Assembly (NCBI GenBank): GCA_019059635.1
Contig: JAGVRJ010000003.1
Location: forward strand, 62,001 to 126,000
Direction: 5' to 3'
Source: Proales similis
Lineage: Eukaryota > Rotifera > Eurotatoria > Ploima > Proalidae
DNA: 64,000 nt
A model generated the notes under the pieces. The model did no database searches. It saw only the letters and a list, made by a program, of their open reading frames with translations, and had not been told where the DNA came from. Below, piece by piece: positions 1 through 10,502 of the stretch (the stretch's first letter is position 1; each line of letters begins with the position of its first letter). The translations under genes and the position numbers were made by a program.

Positions 1-3000
1 AAGCGAACCAGAAACACTTACAGCGGCAAACTTCTTGCAGTGCTCGAATCATATCGGCCTCTAGAATATCCTTTTAGTGAACCGCCAAACCTCAGCTTTG
101 CCAAGGTCTGGAATACTCGTGTTACTTCCTAAATTCACGAAATTGAGTCTTATTTGGAGTAGAAAGCGAATAATGAGTCAAGTCGGGAGGCCTGGTTCGA
201 GAGCGATCAGTTCTTTTCAGAATTAGAATTTAATCCGTTCAAAGCTAAATCTGGCGCCTTTATTGAAGATGAGAGAAGTCGAGTTTATTTCCTTCAAAAT
301 GTGAGTTAAAATGTATCGATTTTTATAAATTAGTCATTTAGAAACAATTTGTCTTTTGGTGTTTTAAAGCTTGAGAATCAAGTGAGAAATCTTGAAAATC
401 GATTCAGAGAAGAAAAGATGGTTATCCAGCAGAAGCATGATCAGGAAATTCAGTTGGTAAGGTTTTTGCGAGGTCATGCGTGGTTTCTTTTATCTAGGCC
501 TTTTAGATCCTGGAGCGTAAAAATGTCGAGGTCGAAGAGCTGCGTAAAAGTCTTGGTCAAAAAAAAGTGGAACTAGAAGAACAGCAAAAAGTTTTGGATC
601 GGAAGAGTAAGACAAAAATGATCCAAGAATTGCTAGAAAAAACATTTGAATTGATCCAAAAAGTGCAACAAATGCACTTGGAGCGAGCGCGTATTGAAGA
701 AATGTATGAAAGACAGCTTAAAGATCTGCGGAGACAATCGCAAGAAAACTTTGAACGCAAGCAAAGCGAAAGCGAGAAAAAGGTTTGCCACGAACATATA
801 AATGCCACCTCTATGAGTTGAAGGCTAATACGAAAAAAAGCTGAGGGAGCTGATCGAATGCTATGAAAATGAAAAATTCCAGCTCAAGCAGCAGCATACG
901 CGTTCATTCCAAGACCTCGTGGAAGAAACGAATGCCAAACTACGCAAAGTCGAATCAGATTGTAACCAGCAGCAGGAAGTCACTGTAACTGGTGTTTCAT
1001 TTTGAATCACTTTTTGTACAAATAACTCAACTGAAATGTATTAAGGAAAAAGTTATTTCCGAGCTGGAGCACAGGAGCCAAATGTTGAGAGAAGAGATTG
1101 AGAAGAGCACACATTTGGTCAAGAGTCTAGAGATTGAAAAAAAGAGCAAGGACGAAGAGATTGAAGACTTAAAGAGAACTATCGAAAGTCTCAAATTCAA
1201 GTAGCCTAATTCTCATCACCGACTTATAATACTCGGCTAAGAAACAAATTATTAGACACGCGGAAATGGGAGCAGAGAACGAGAGGCTAAGGCAACGATA
1301 TGAGCAAGAATTCGCAGAAATAAATGCCAAAATCGACTCAATGCTTGACTGTAATCACGAGGAACTAAATGGTGCCATGGAAAAAGTAAATAAGATCAGG
1401 GACTAGATAAGAATTTGAATAAACCCGTTGCAAAAACAAAAGATCGAAAGACTAAAGCAGGAGATTGGAAAAATGAAAGTTTCGTATGAGAAAAAGCTTG
1501 AACGAGCCAACTCTGCAATCAGGTAATAAATTTAAAAATCAGTCTGCCATTCAGCTTCTAATTTTGCCAAGGGAGAAAGAAAGCGCGATCGCCCAATCAG
1601 CTAGTTTACTGAAACAGCAGAAATCCCAAGTAAGAATTTGCAGGATAGTAGGCGATGCTTTCCGGCGTTCAATAAAAAATTCCGATCAAGGCCACCAAGG
1701 CTCTGGAAGAGCTCAAAACTGAAATAGAAGCCAATTCAAGTCGTTTATTTGACGAGATGAAAAAACAGGTCAGTCTATACTGAATCTTTTCTGAATCAAA
1801 AAAAGAATTGAATTGATCGGAATGTGAAGATGGCGCAAGTAGAGTCTGATCTAAGCGATGCACGCAAATCAAACGAATCAATCAGTAAAGACTGTGAGCA
1901 ACGAATCTCGGAATTGAAAAACCATCACTGCAATGAGGTGAATGAATTAGAGACGAGTTTGAATTTCGCTTTGAATTAATTTCTATTCTTGAATGAAGAT
2001 TGCCAAGCTGAGGGCAACTCACGAGGAGGAGAAATTAAGCCTGAAGCACGAATTGGAAAAAGAGATATCCCAGACGAAGAAAACGTTCGAGCGAAGAGTC
2101 GAGCAGCTAGCAGAAAAGCATGAAGAAGAGCTTATCGAATACAATCGAAAATCGCGAGAAAGAATAGAACAGCTAAATATGGTAACATTTTGGACAAAGC
2201 TGGAAGTAGTAGTATCAAGCAGACTTGCATAGGTTATTGGCGAGCATGAATTGAGAAATTACGAACTTGAGCAAGAGCTTCTGGAGGCCAACTCGACTCG
2301 AAAGCAGCAAATAACAGAACTAGGTCTGTTGAGGGAGGAGGAACGAACAAGACTAAATAAGAGCAAAGAAGTAGAGATTCAATCGCTGAGAGAAGAGCAC
2401 GAGAGTCAAATCTACGAGCTAAACAAGCAGTTGCGCTCACAAAAGCAGGAGAGTGATACGCAGATGACAGAACTAAAGCAGGAAATCGAGCGTCTAAAAG
2501 CAGACCTTGAACGAGCGGAAGAGCGAAACGAGCAGGGAAAGAATGATCTATTGAACGAATTCGACAAAGAACGTCAGTTGGTCAAAAGAAATTTCGAATC
2601 AGATCTTAAGGCAAGTAAATAGCTAAGGATTAAAGCAAATAGCTGCTTAAAACGATCGCGAACTATTCATTAAGAAGCTGCAAATGGAACTTGAAGGGGA
2701 GAAATCGAAGCGTAAAACGCTGGACAAAAAGCTTAAACTTTTACGCAATGAGCGTGAAAATGAACTCATTCAACTAAAACTACGCTATGAAGAAAGACTT
2801 AGAGGAACCATACCGCCCGAAGCAAAAAAGGTTTTTTTCTTTTTGGTCTTTATTAATTTGACTCTTATTCACTTTATTGAACAAATGCCGAAGGATTACG
2901 AAGAGACAATCACTGCGCTTAAAGATCAAATAGAAAGTCTTCAACAACGGGCAGTTTTACTTCAGAGCGAATTGGACGATCAAACTCATAGGCTCTTGTC

Positions 3001-3013
3001 TAATACTTGCTAA
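1..3013 (+). CDS. CEP112: Centrosomal protein CEP112 (CCDC46), 5' truncated
   Basis: Long coiled-coil protein of the centrosome/ciliary base. The window starts inside the gene. Exons I can join in frame: 1-105, 163-300, 370-456, 507-782, 841-984, 1046-1200, 1256-1385, 1443-1522, 1572-1629, 1691-1768, 1830-1937, 1999-2181, 2233-2610, 2678-2830 and 2894-3013 (TAA). From 370 on the product is almost continuous heptad coiled coil rich in E, K, Q and R. Identification rests on the C-terminal third: the segment around KQQITELGLLREEE (exon at 2233) and the last exon, YEETITALKDQIESLQQRA, match the CEP112 C-terminus as I remember it. The last short exon after a PPEAKK-type border also fits. Introns are 49-69 bases; the one at 2611 begins GC rather than GT. 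A polyadenylation signal AATAAA lies at 3083-3088. The N-terminal domain is outside the window. Confidence 0.85.
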
Positions 3014-3082
3014 ACTTGCAATACCTCACTTCCTATATACATTCCTGATTTAAAAAATTTGAAAATCTCTTTTTTAAGTTGA

Positions 3083-3088
3083 AATAAA
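3083..3088 (+). terminator. Polyadenylation signal of CEP112
   Basis: AATAAA, 70 bases past the CEP112 stop codon. The rest of 3014-3328 holds no gene that I can see. Confidence 0.55.
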
Positions 3089-3328
3089 TTTAATGATTTT
3101 GCAAGCAAGCTGGGTTTTGGAAGGGGGAGATGATTTTGCGCTCATGCTCATGCAAGCAAGAGGAGGCGAGTTGCCATGGAAATATTCTAGCTGAGTAAAG
3201 TCTATGTTGAGAGACGGTTGTCACCGAAAGCATATACTCACACAAACGCAATCATACACAAACATTGAATCGCAGAGAAAAGGAGTCGGGCGGTGATCCA
3301 GAATTGCAAGTCCTATCCACTTTCAGAC

Positions 3329-4643
3329 ATGCAGGACGCGAATGGCAGTGCGTTACACGCAGATCGCGGGCAGCATCTGTTCGCCACAAGTACCCATACC
3401 GCTCATCATTGGAGACCGGGGTATTATTTTCCGTCCTCTAATTTTAAGGTAATAACAAGGCAAAAGCATTTTTCATTAACCTTTTGCTCATTTCTGTCTT
3501 TTTTTAAAGTCGGTAATGAGAGAGCCAATCCCACGCGCGCTCAACACTGATGATCAGATAACACCCCAAGTGCATTTCGAGACAACTCATAAGGCACTTC
3601 ATGACAATAAATTTCCACAACAAGATATTTACAATGAGCCGTTGAGTCTGCGCCAGGTGAAGCCTCTGCCCAGTTATAAAGTCAACTACATGTACGATGT
3701 TGTAGAAAAGGTGGGTTTAGTTTAAGTTCCCGTTGCCTGAATGAAAAGTCATTTAATATTTTTGGGATTAAGCTTAATGCCAAGCCAAGAAGACCACTTA
3801 CTATGGGCTTTCAAAAAAGTGAATACAAACAAGAGTACGAGCCAGTGGAAAATGAGCTCTACTACAGAGAGGAAGATAATTACATGCTTGAAGACGAAAG
3901 AGATGCTAAAATGACACAAATCGCTCGAGACGATCAATACAAGCCAATAGTGCCACCGCCTAGACCAATTGATCCTTCGATGATCGGTGTTCTTAACTTG
4001 CTAGATCCGTATCTTTCTACTTACAACAAAGACCACATACAGTTTCCCAAGTAAATTTCAAACATTAACTATCCAGTTAAAACAGATCGAAGTCTTAATC
4101 AAATTTGCTTAGGAGCGATATTCGCAACAAAGTGACCGACACCCCAATAACAATTCATAACTCGCGAACAGATGAAAAGATTGTGGGAAACGCGACGAAC
4201 GCAATGCGAGATCCTATTTGGTTCAAAAGCGAAACTAAACAGCGACAAGTTCATCAACCGCTCAAACCTGTGCCACACAGGTAACAAGTCTTATTTTACG
4301 ACGATTAAGGAATTTAAAGTAACCGACGCATCGACAAAGTGGTCTTAGCACAGAGACTCGAGAGAATTTTGTTAAACCATCCGATGTTAAAGCTAAAGAG
4401 GCTCGCATATGTCCAGTCGACACACCCTTCATCCAACCAGGTGCGTGTTTCTCTTAAAATATTCAAACGAGCTTGAGTCAATATCCTTTTTCAGCTCAAT
4501 CGAGTCAAAGCGTCTTTGCTACAAGAGGTAAATGATGCTGAAAATAGAGAAAATTTGTTTAGATAAACATTTCACAAATAAAAGGTATGTACAAGAGCGA
4601 ATACACAAATATTGGCAGCAGAAAGCCTATCAACCAAATATGA
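3329..4643 (+). CDS. SAXO4/PPP1R32-like axonemal protein
   Basis: Seven exons join in frame: 3329-3448, 3510-3710, 3773-4050, 4113-4280, 4340-4440, 4495-4527 and 4585-4643 (TGA). The start is the first ATG of that frame after 3300. The product, about 320 residues, is basic, rich in P, Y and H, and has no globular domain. It carries spaced short motifs typical of proteins lying along ciliary microtubules: an N-terminal FATSTHTAH, an internal PYLSTYNKDH and a C-terminal FATRGMYKSEYTNIGSRKP. These recall PPP1R32 (SAXO4), which begins with a YATSY motif and has a repeated TTYN motif. The choice of family is inference; another microtubule inner protein of the same style is possible. It lies in tandem behind CEP112, a centrosomal gene. 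A possible AATAAA is at 4734-4739. Confidence 0.6.
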
Positions 4644-4845
4644 CCTGAGAACCAAATATTATTTAACGGACTCACACCAACTGGCTGTTAAATATAGAAT
4701 CCAAAGTTTCCGAATGAATTCTGAATATGAACGAATAAACATTTTTAAGAATAATTAGTCTGAGCCCATCATTCTGAGCCGGCACACTTTAAAGAGGTGT
4801 CGGCTGTAGAAGTGAAAGACAATCTAGCTCAGACGTTTGTAGCGA

Positions 4846-4851
4846 TTTATT
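4846..4851 (-). terminator. Polyadenylation signal of WASP
   Basis: TTTATT on the + strand (AATAAA on -), 140 bases past the WASP stop. The 350 bases between the SAXO4-like and WASP stop codons are convergent 3' ends with no other gene. Confidence 0.5.
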
Positions 4852-4992
4852 GAATTTTAACTGAATTCTAACACAGTACAAATAAACAAGAACCAATCAT
4901 TAAAGAAAAAATTTCAGAGCATTTAAAAAAAAGAAAGATAATTATGAATTTAATGTTGTATCGTCTGCCTTTCCAAAAAAGTTGGGAAATGA

Positions 4993-6645
4993 TTATTGCC
5001 ATTCTGAGTCGCTTTCGTCGCCATCTTCGTCACTACTATCGTTCAAGTACTGGGCTCTTTTGATGAGCTCATTACGTAGCTGGTCGACTATTGACGAACT
5101 TGTTGCATTTGACTCGGCTGGTAGATCTGAGTTACGGTTCGACTGCTGACTGACACCTTTATTGCTGAAGCCTTGAAAACTCTTGATCGACTCAAGTAAA
5201 TCTTGGGGGGCCTTTGGTATGCTTGGCTGGCTGGCTTGAAGCGATTCCATTGTCGGCACAGGAGGTGGGGGAGGCGGAGCGACACTAGAGCCTGTTGAAG
5301 CTGGCTTGGTATTTGCCACGAAGCCCATCGGTGGAACTGGAGGTGGTGGCGGCGGTGGATTACCAGCCCGTTGCTGTGGGGGCGCAACAGTGTTCGTTGG
5401 CGGCAGCGAGGGAGGCAAAGGCGGCGGCGGTGGAGGTGGTGTAGGTGTTTGCTGAGCTAAGGTCACTGAAGGTCGATTTCTGGCCTCAGCTATTGTTGAA
5501 GGTGGAGGAGCTCTATTCAAAGGCTGTGGGGCATTGCTAGGAAGTTGCGGCGGAGCTGGAGGTGGTGGAGGTGGCGGTGGCATGTCTCTAACCGAGCTTG
5601 CAGGCTTTGGAGCTTGATAGGAGCTTGGGATGGTAGGCGGTGCTGGCGCATGGTCTCTTTTCAGCTCCTGGTTGAATATCTGGCAACCTCCGTGTGATTG
5701 AATATAATCACCAATGAACTTTTTGGTCTTTTTATTCATTTTGAGTTCAGGTAGATTGAGCTGGGCAAGAATAGCGCGCATCTCTGCGGTTGTCTTGCTG
5801 TCTTGTTCCGACAAGTTTATCTTCAACAAGCGTAAGTTTCAAATCCTGATTTAATATAGAGAGTGAGAAAGTCCTACTTCAAATTGGTTGCTGTTTGATA
5901 AACCGATATGTTGAACGACACGGAAGCCGGTTGGGCCGCTAATTTGTGACTTGGCCACTTTTTTATTTTTCTTGAGAGTCCCAACGACTTTACTCGGTAG
6001 GTCGATGCTGTTGGTCAGCTGCGGGATATTGGTTGTGACTGTGTGCATGTTTGGATTGACAGGAAAATTCCCCATGGTAACAGGACCGCTTGTTTCGTTC
6101 ATCTTTTTCGCCTTGGCATTTACTTTATTCATCACAGTTTGTTGAAATTTCAAGGCCTCATCTTCGAATGCAAAATTGAAGCCAGCATTGCAATCCTTTG
6201 AAAAAAACGATGCAAATTGAGAACGCTCTGATTGATTGAGATCGAAATTTCTTACGTCTGCAGCAAAAAAATGGAAAAACGATGTTTGCCGATGATATGA
6301 AAAAGGAGTATACAGTTCTTGTTCCCAAAGCAGCTCGCCCTTAAAGAATAAACAAATAGAAAAAGAAAAATTCTAGTCAGGCTGGTTTTGAGCGCTCACT
6401 CTTAGACTATAAAGGCGGAAGAAGTAGGATCTTCGGTTATAGTCTTTCACAAATGTGATTATTCCGGCGTATTTTCGGTCCCATTCAATGTGACTCGGTT
6501 TACGGGAGAGCCAGAGTTGAATGGGCGAAAGTGCCAGGGCAACTCCATTGGTCGATTCGACTACTGCAATCAAGCGTTGATTTTCTTGCTCTCTTAAATG
6601 GCTCGAGCAGTCATGGTTGGGCCTTGCCGATTTAGTTTGCGTCAT
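4993..6645 (-). CDS. WAS: Wiskott-Aldrich syndrome protein (WASP/N-WASP)
   Basis: Actin nucleation-promoting factor that links Cdc42 to the Arp2/3 complex. Four exons read in phase: 6645-6400, 6339-6256, 6195-5878 and 5820-4993. Domains in order: a WH1/EVH1 domain (residues about 18-125) with the hallmark FVKD...SYFFRLY and LLWEQELY; a CRIB/GBD beginning ISGPTGFRVVQHIG, continuing across the last intron into an autoinhibitory helix and HGG motif; a proline-rich stretch of oligo-proline blocks; one WH2 helix (DLLESIKSF); the connecting helix (IVDQLRNELIKRAQYL); and an acidic tail ending in DSEWQ, whose tryptophan contacts Arp2/3. At about 513 residues the length is normal for WASP. The chosen ATG (6645) sits 17 residues before the conserved QENQ. 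The frame stays open upstream to an ATG at 6852, so a longer N-terminus cannot be excluded. Confidence 0.92.
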
Positions 6646-7078
6646 GTCTGCCTGTATGTGGCCTAAAGTGCACGTATTGACGTTCTTACGACGGCAACGA
6701 CGACAAAAAACGATTAGAGGTTGATGAGTCAGTTGAAGCCCTCGCTCATAATTTTCTAAGTCTGGCTTGCTTTTATTGTTTTCATTATTCACTCGCCCTA
6801 CTCTGCATTTTGCATTCATTATAAGCCGTACTGCATGCCCGGTGGTCTTCATATTTGTCCTTAATAATCGCAGCTACTTATCTATTTTGGTCAATACACC
6901 CAACAGAACGCAGTTTGATGATAATACGAGCTAATTAGTGTGTTTGGACTAATCATGATTTAGTCTTCATGAATCTATGCTAAGCCGGTCGTCATAGAAA
7001 TTCATTGCAGGCGCTCACAAGAACGAGTAGCGCAAGGACGAGAGAAAATGAGACGAAAACCCAGAAAATAACGAAAGT
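6646..7078. promoter_or_regulatory. Shared divergent promoter region (WASP / NHL gene A)
   Basis: About 430 bases between the divergent start codons of WASP (-) and the first propeller gene (+). The part up to 6852 is open in the WASP frame and may be coding or 5' leader. No obvious TATA box or repeat was found. Confidence 0.4.
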
Positions 7079-8230
7079 ATGGAAATAAAAATTCCCAACA
7101 AAAAGTTAATACGAAAAGGTAATGATAACAAAAGACCAAAAAATCTGAAATTCAAGCGGCGTAATGAAGCGCGGAATGAAATAAGACACGAATTAGCCGA
7201 GAAAACACCAAAACCAACTAGTTTAAGATTTGAAGGATCAAAATCGAGATTAGAAGGGATACGAAAGGCCTCCAGTAGTCACGAGTATGATCTGAGTGGT
7301 TCCTTTGTCAGCGTTCAAAAGTTGAAGAACTTCAGCAGAAAGGAATGGGAGTTTGGAAGAGCGCTCCTGCTTAACAGCCAGCAAATTCTCATCGTAAACA
7401 ATTCTGAACGAAGTTTGGTCAAAATAAGATTGAATTCAAACAAAAGAGATGACCAAACAGTCGAAGGAAGGATAAAGAGCCTGGAACCATGTTCAATAAG
7501 AAGGATAGACTCGAAATGCCCTGCTTTCTATTTAAGCTATAAAGAGAGGAGCGGCTTGCTTGGTTTCCACACCACCAACTCGTGGCCTTTTCATGCGGTC
7601 GAATTCAAAGCCGAAAGATGGATGTGGATGAATCGAATAACAGATATGTGCCTTGACCCTTTGACCAGACGCATGTTTCTATTGGACTCAGCTTTACGCA
7701 AGATACTTGTGTATAATACTAACAACGAGTTCGTCATGGAAGTATCACCTCAAAGCAACGAACTTTTTTGGCCTAGAGACATCGATATCATTTCGGGCAA
7801 ACTGATTGTCATCGACACTTGCATGTGCACTCAGTCACAGAAAGCAGGAAAGTTGATCTACAGACGCAATGGTGGCAACTGCATTCGAATATTCAACACG
7901 ACCCTTGGCCGGCAGGTGAAGAAGATCAGCCACCGCAACATGGTGCGGCCGCTGGGCCTGGTGGTGGACGCGCGCGAGAACTTGTTCACCACAGCCAACT
8001 TCATGGACAACTACAAGCGGATTGCTCCGCCCCAGTACCTGTTCTGCTTCACCTGGTGCGGCAAGGTGCTGCGCGTGATCTGCCTGGACGTGGACCTGCG
8101 CGCGCGCGGCATCAGCGATCTCGTCTTCATTAGCCCCGAGCGGCTGGCCATCACTGCCTTCTCCCGGGGCCTTTTTCTCTTCGACTTCAAGCGGCCGGCT
8201 AAAACGCACTCAAATCAAATGAGCTCTTAA
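7079..8230 (+). CDS. NHL-type beta-propeller protein A (TIR-less paralogue)
   Basis: Single-exon frame of 383 residues. The first 60 residues are strongly basic (K/R/N). From about residue 90 the protein shows repeated propeller strands: hydrophobic runs ending in patterns such as QILIVNNSERSLVKI, ITDMCLDPLTRRMFLLDSALRKILVYN, WPRDIDI..GKLIVIDT, GNCIRIFNTT, PLGLVVDARENLFTTAN and ISDLVFISPERLAITAFS. This is the NHL/six-bladed propeller style, with perhaps six blades. It is clearly paralogous to the downstream gene (8490-10343) along the propeller, with moderate identity before base 7874 and perfect nucleotide identity from 7874 to 8196. There is no TIR-like exon upstream. A polyadenylation signal is at 8262-8267. 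I do not recognise the family; ligand and role are unknown. Confidence 0.7.
   Translation: MEIKIPNKKLIRKGNDNKRPKNLKFKRRNEARNEIRHELAEKTPKPTSLRFEGSKSRLEGIRKASSSHEYDLSGSFVSVQKLKNFSRKEWEFGRALLLNSQQILIVNNSERSLVKIRLNSNKRDDQTVEGRIKSLEPCSIRRIDSKCPAFYLSYKERSGLLGFHTTNSWPFHAVEFKAERWMWMNRITDMCLDPLTRRMFLLDSALRKILVYNTNNEFVMEVSPQSNELFWPRDIDIISGKLIVIDTCMCTQSQKAGKLIYRRNGGNCIRIFNTTLGRQVKKISHRNMVRPLGLVVDARENLFTTANFMDNYKRIAPPQYLFCFTWCGKVLRVICLDVDLRARGISDLVFISPERLAITAFSRGLFLFDFKRPAKTHSNQMSS
7874..8196 (+). repeat. 323-base identical tract, copy 1
   Basis: Base-for-base identical to 9924-10246 (constant offset 2050); I compared every line and found no mismatch, third codon positions included. It starts inside the codon before the NCIRIFNTT segment and stops inside the RPAK codons near the C-terminus. 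The tract is GC-rich (41 of 60 bases in 7921-7980) against 25 of 60 in 7441-7500 of the same gene. Confidence 0.97.
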
Positions 8231-8261
8231 GCTAGAATTCTATATTTACTTCAAATTTAGA

Positions 8262-8267
8262 AATAAA
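8262..8267 (+). terminator. Polyadenylation signal of propeller gene A
   Basis: AATAAA, 32 bases past the stop codon at 8228-8230. Confidence 0.55.
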
Positions 8268-8489
8268 TACAAAATTTAAAAAAATCCTTTTATATTTAGG
8301 AATTTTTGGCTTATACTTAACTTCATTTAGAAAAGTTATAATTACAGCTAGATAGTTTTATTATTGGGCTGACCGGCCGTTTATTATTGTGTGTGAAGTA
8401 GCCATGGAAACCACATGCAAAGGAATGATTTCTGATATTAATTCTAGCTCGAATTAAATCAAGCGCGGGGTTTTTTTGATTGACATAGC

Positions 8490-10343
8490 ATGCGAAAAAA
8501 ATTCGGGAGAAAGCATGATGTGTTTGTTTACAATGACGTTTTATTCGGAGATGAGCTCCAACAGGACCTGAGAGGGCTGTGTGTTCATCTCAAACTGGCT
8601 GGTTTCCGACTCAAATTCTTTCAAGATAAAGCACCATTGAAGCGATTAAAACAATCGATTGAGGACTCTCTGGTCTTTTTAGCTGTCGTAAAGTCTGAGG
8701 TTTTGAGTTTACCGAGCTTCAAGTCACAAGTAGTTTACGCTAACGAACAGCTCCAACGAGTTTTCTTGGTCCTGCTCGAAGCCGTCAATATCCAAGATAT
8801 CAAACAGCTTGGTTTAAACAACCCATATATCTATGAATTTTACAAAGAGCTCAGGTACCAAAGTCGAATTGCCAAGCCGTGCGCCAACGTGCTTCTATCT
8901 GACTTGGGTCGTTTGTCAAAAACGGTAAGTAAACGACCAAATATAGATTGAAGCAGATGAAATCATTTTAATTTGGGAACAAAGGACGTTTCCTACAGAA
9001 TCAAAGTGGTGAAGGATACAAGGAAGCGTAGCCGCAAAAAGAAACGCAAAAATCCGAGAAAGAAGCATAGACGAGTGACCAGATTAAACAAAAAGAAAAA
9101 GCCTAGACGCAGGAAAAAAGTGAAAAATTTTAGATTCAGACGAAGACAGGATATAAGAAGTGAAATAGATACAATCAAAAAAGAAGGATACAACCTCGAT
9201 CTGGTCGCGTACAAACGTTATCAGTCGAGAAATGTGATTATCGAAGAAAGAATTGTGCAATCAATTAAGTCAGTAGAAAAAAGGGAATTACATGTAGTTA
9301 AGAGCTTGAACGTTCACGATAGTAAACTTCATGATTTGACCGAGGCTTTTGAAGAAATTGTGGGCCAAAAGAGTGCAAGTCATCCGAAATGGAACCTTAC
9401 TCGAGTCCATCCTTTAAACCTGAACAATCTTCTTGTTGTCAATCATGATCAAGCCAATTTACTCCACGTGAACTTGAATGATGATCAGGAAATGCCTAAA
9501 GCGAAAGAAGTAAGAAAAGGCAGTCTCGCAGGACATGTTCCTTATGCTATTCGCCGAGTGGGCACAACCGATGGATTCTACGTCACTTACAAAGACTCAC
9601 CTCAATTGGTTACGTATGAGAGTCCAAACACGAACGGCCGCTTAGACACTAAATTCCATGTCGGCGAATGGATGAAATTAACCCGAATATGGGATGTAAA
9701 ATATGATGCAAGTGTTCAGCGTTACTTTGTACTCGACACAGCTTTAAAGAAAGTATTGAGCTTTGACCAGCAGAAGAATTTCATTCGATTTTGGTCCCCT
9801 CCAAGCAGTGAGCAATTCTGGCCGCGCGATCTGGAAGTTAAAAAAGGAAAACTATTCATAGTTGACACTTGCATGTGCATTTACTCCACAATAAAAAACG
9901 ATTTGGTCAGTATGCCCTACGGCGGCAACTGCATTCGAATATTCAACACGACCCTTGGCCGGCAGGTGAAGAAGATCAGCCACCGCAACATGGTGCGGCC
10001 GCTGGGCCTGGTGGTGGACGCGCGCGAGAACTTGTTCACCACAGCCAACTTCATGGACAACTACAAGCGGATTGCTCCGCCCCAGTACCTGTTCTGCTTC
10101 ACCTGGTGCGGCAAGGTGCTGCGCGTGATCTGCCTGGACGTGGACCTGCGCGCGCGCGGCATCAGCGATCTCGTCTTCATTAGCCCCGAGCGGCTGGCCA
10201 TCACTGCCTTCTCCCGGGGCCTTTTTCTCTTCGACTTCAAGCGGCCTGCCAAAGCAACTCTAATTCCTTCCCGATTGACCTCAAGAAAGGAAATCAAGAA
10301 CATCAAATACGCAAAAACGATTATCAGATCTAAAAAGCGTTAG
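8490..10343 (+). CDS. TIR-like / polybasic / NHL-propeller fusion protein B
   Basis: Two exons, 8490-8924 and 8985-10343, join in phase (donor ACG|gtaagt, acceptor aacaaag|GAC) to give about 597 residues. Exon 1 encodes a TIR-like fold: strand A KHDVFVYND (residues 8-16), helix A DELQQDLRGLCVHLKLAG, strand B FRLKFFQDK, the helix B signature RLKQSIEDS (52-60), strand C LVFLAVVKSE and strand D RVFLVLLEA. The glutamate expected at the start of helix C in NAD-cleaving TIRs is not evident (FKSQVVYANE, 77-86). Exon 2 opens with a 55-residue tract dominated by K and R (about 146-200), probably a nuclear or nucleic-acid-binding linker. A region conserved with gene A and an NHL-like propeller follow. 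The last part is nucleotide-identical to gene A. The domain border coincides with the intron, suggesting exon shuffling. TIR assignment is by pattern only; function is unknown, and a signalling or immune role is inference. Confidence 0.65.
9924..10246 (+). repeat. 323-base identical tract, copy 2
   Basis: Partner of 7874-8196. The flanks diverge at once: upstream the two genes share only protein-level similarity, and downstream the C-terminal tails are unrelated (short SNQMSS-type end in A, basic end in B). This is the expected picture for a gene-conversion tract rather than for a recent whole-gene duplication. Confidence 0.97.
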
Positions 10344-10502
10344 TGATTAATTCAAATATTTTGCTGATAATAGTCAAGATGGCTGTCTTTTCTTATACAA
10401 ACTTCGAGCTCAACCTGACGAAAGCCTTTCTTCAAGTTAATAGTTAGTTAAGTCAATTAAATATCTTAAGCGTTTTACAGCTTTATTGTTGTGTATTTTT
10501 CA

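Noticed and set aside
7874-8196. The GC-rich tract as a bacterial insertion or horizontal transfer
   Set aside because: It encodes an in-frame continuation of the same propeller in both genes, with residues that fit the flanking blades, so it belongs to the family; conversion explains it better.
7819-10306. Identical 104-codon frames in +1 register in both propeller genes, and minus-strand frames there
   Set aside because: They are alternative-frame readings of the shared 323-base tract; the main frame carries the propeller strands and is continuous on both sides.
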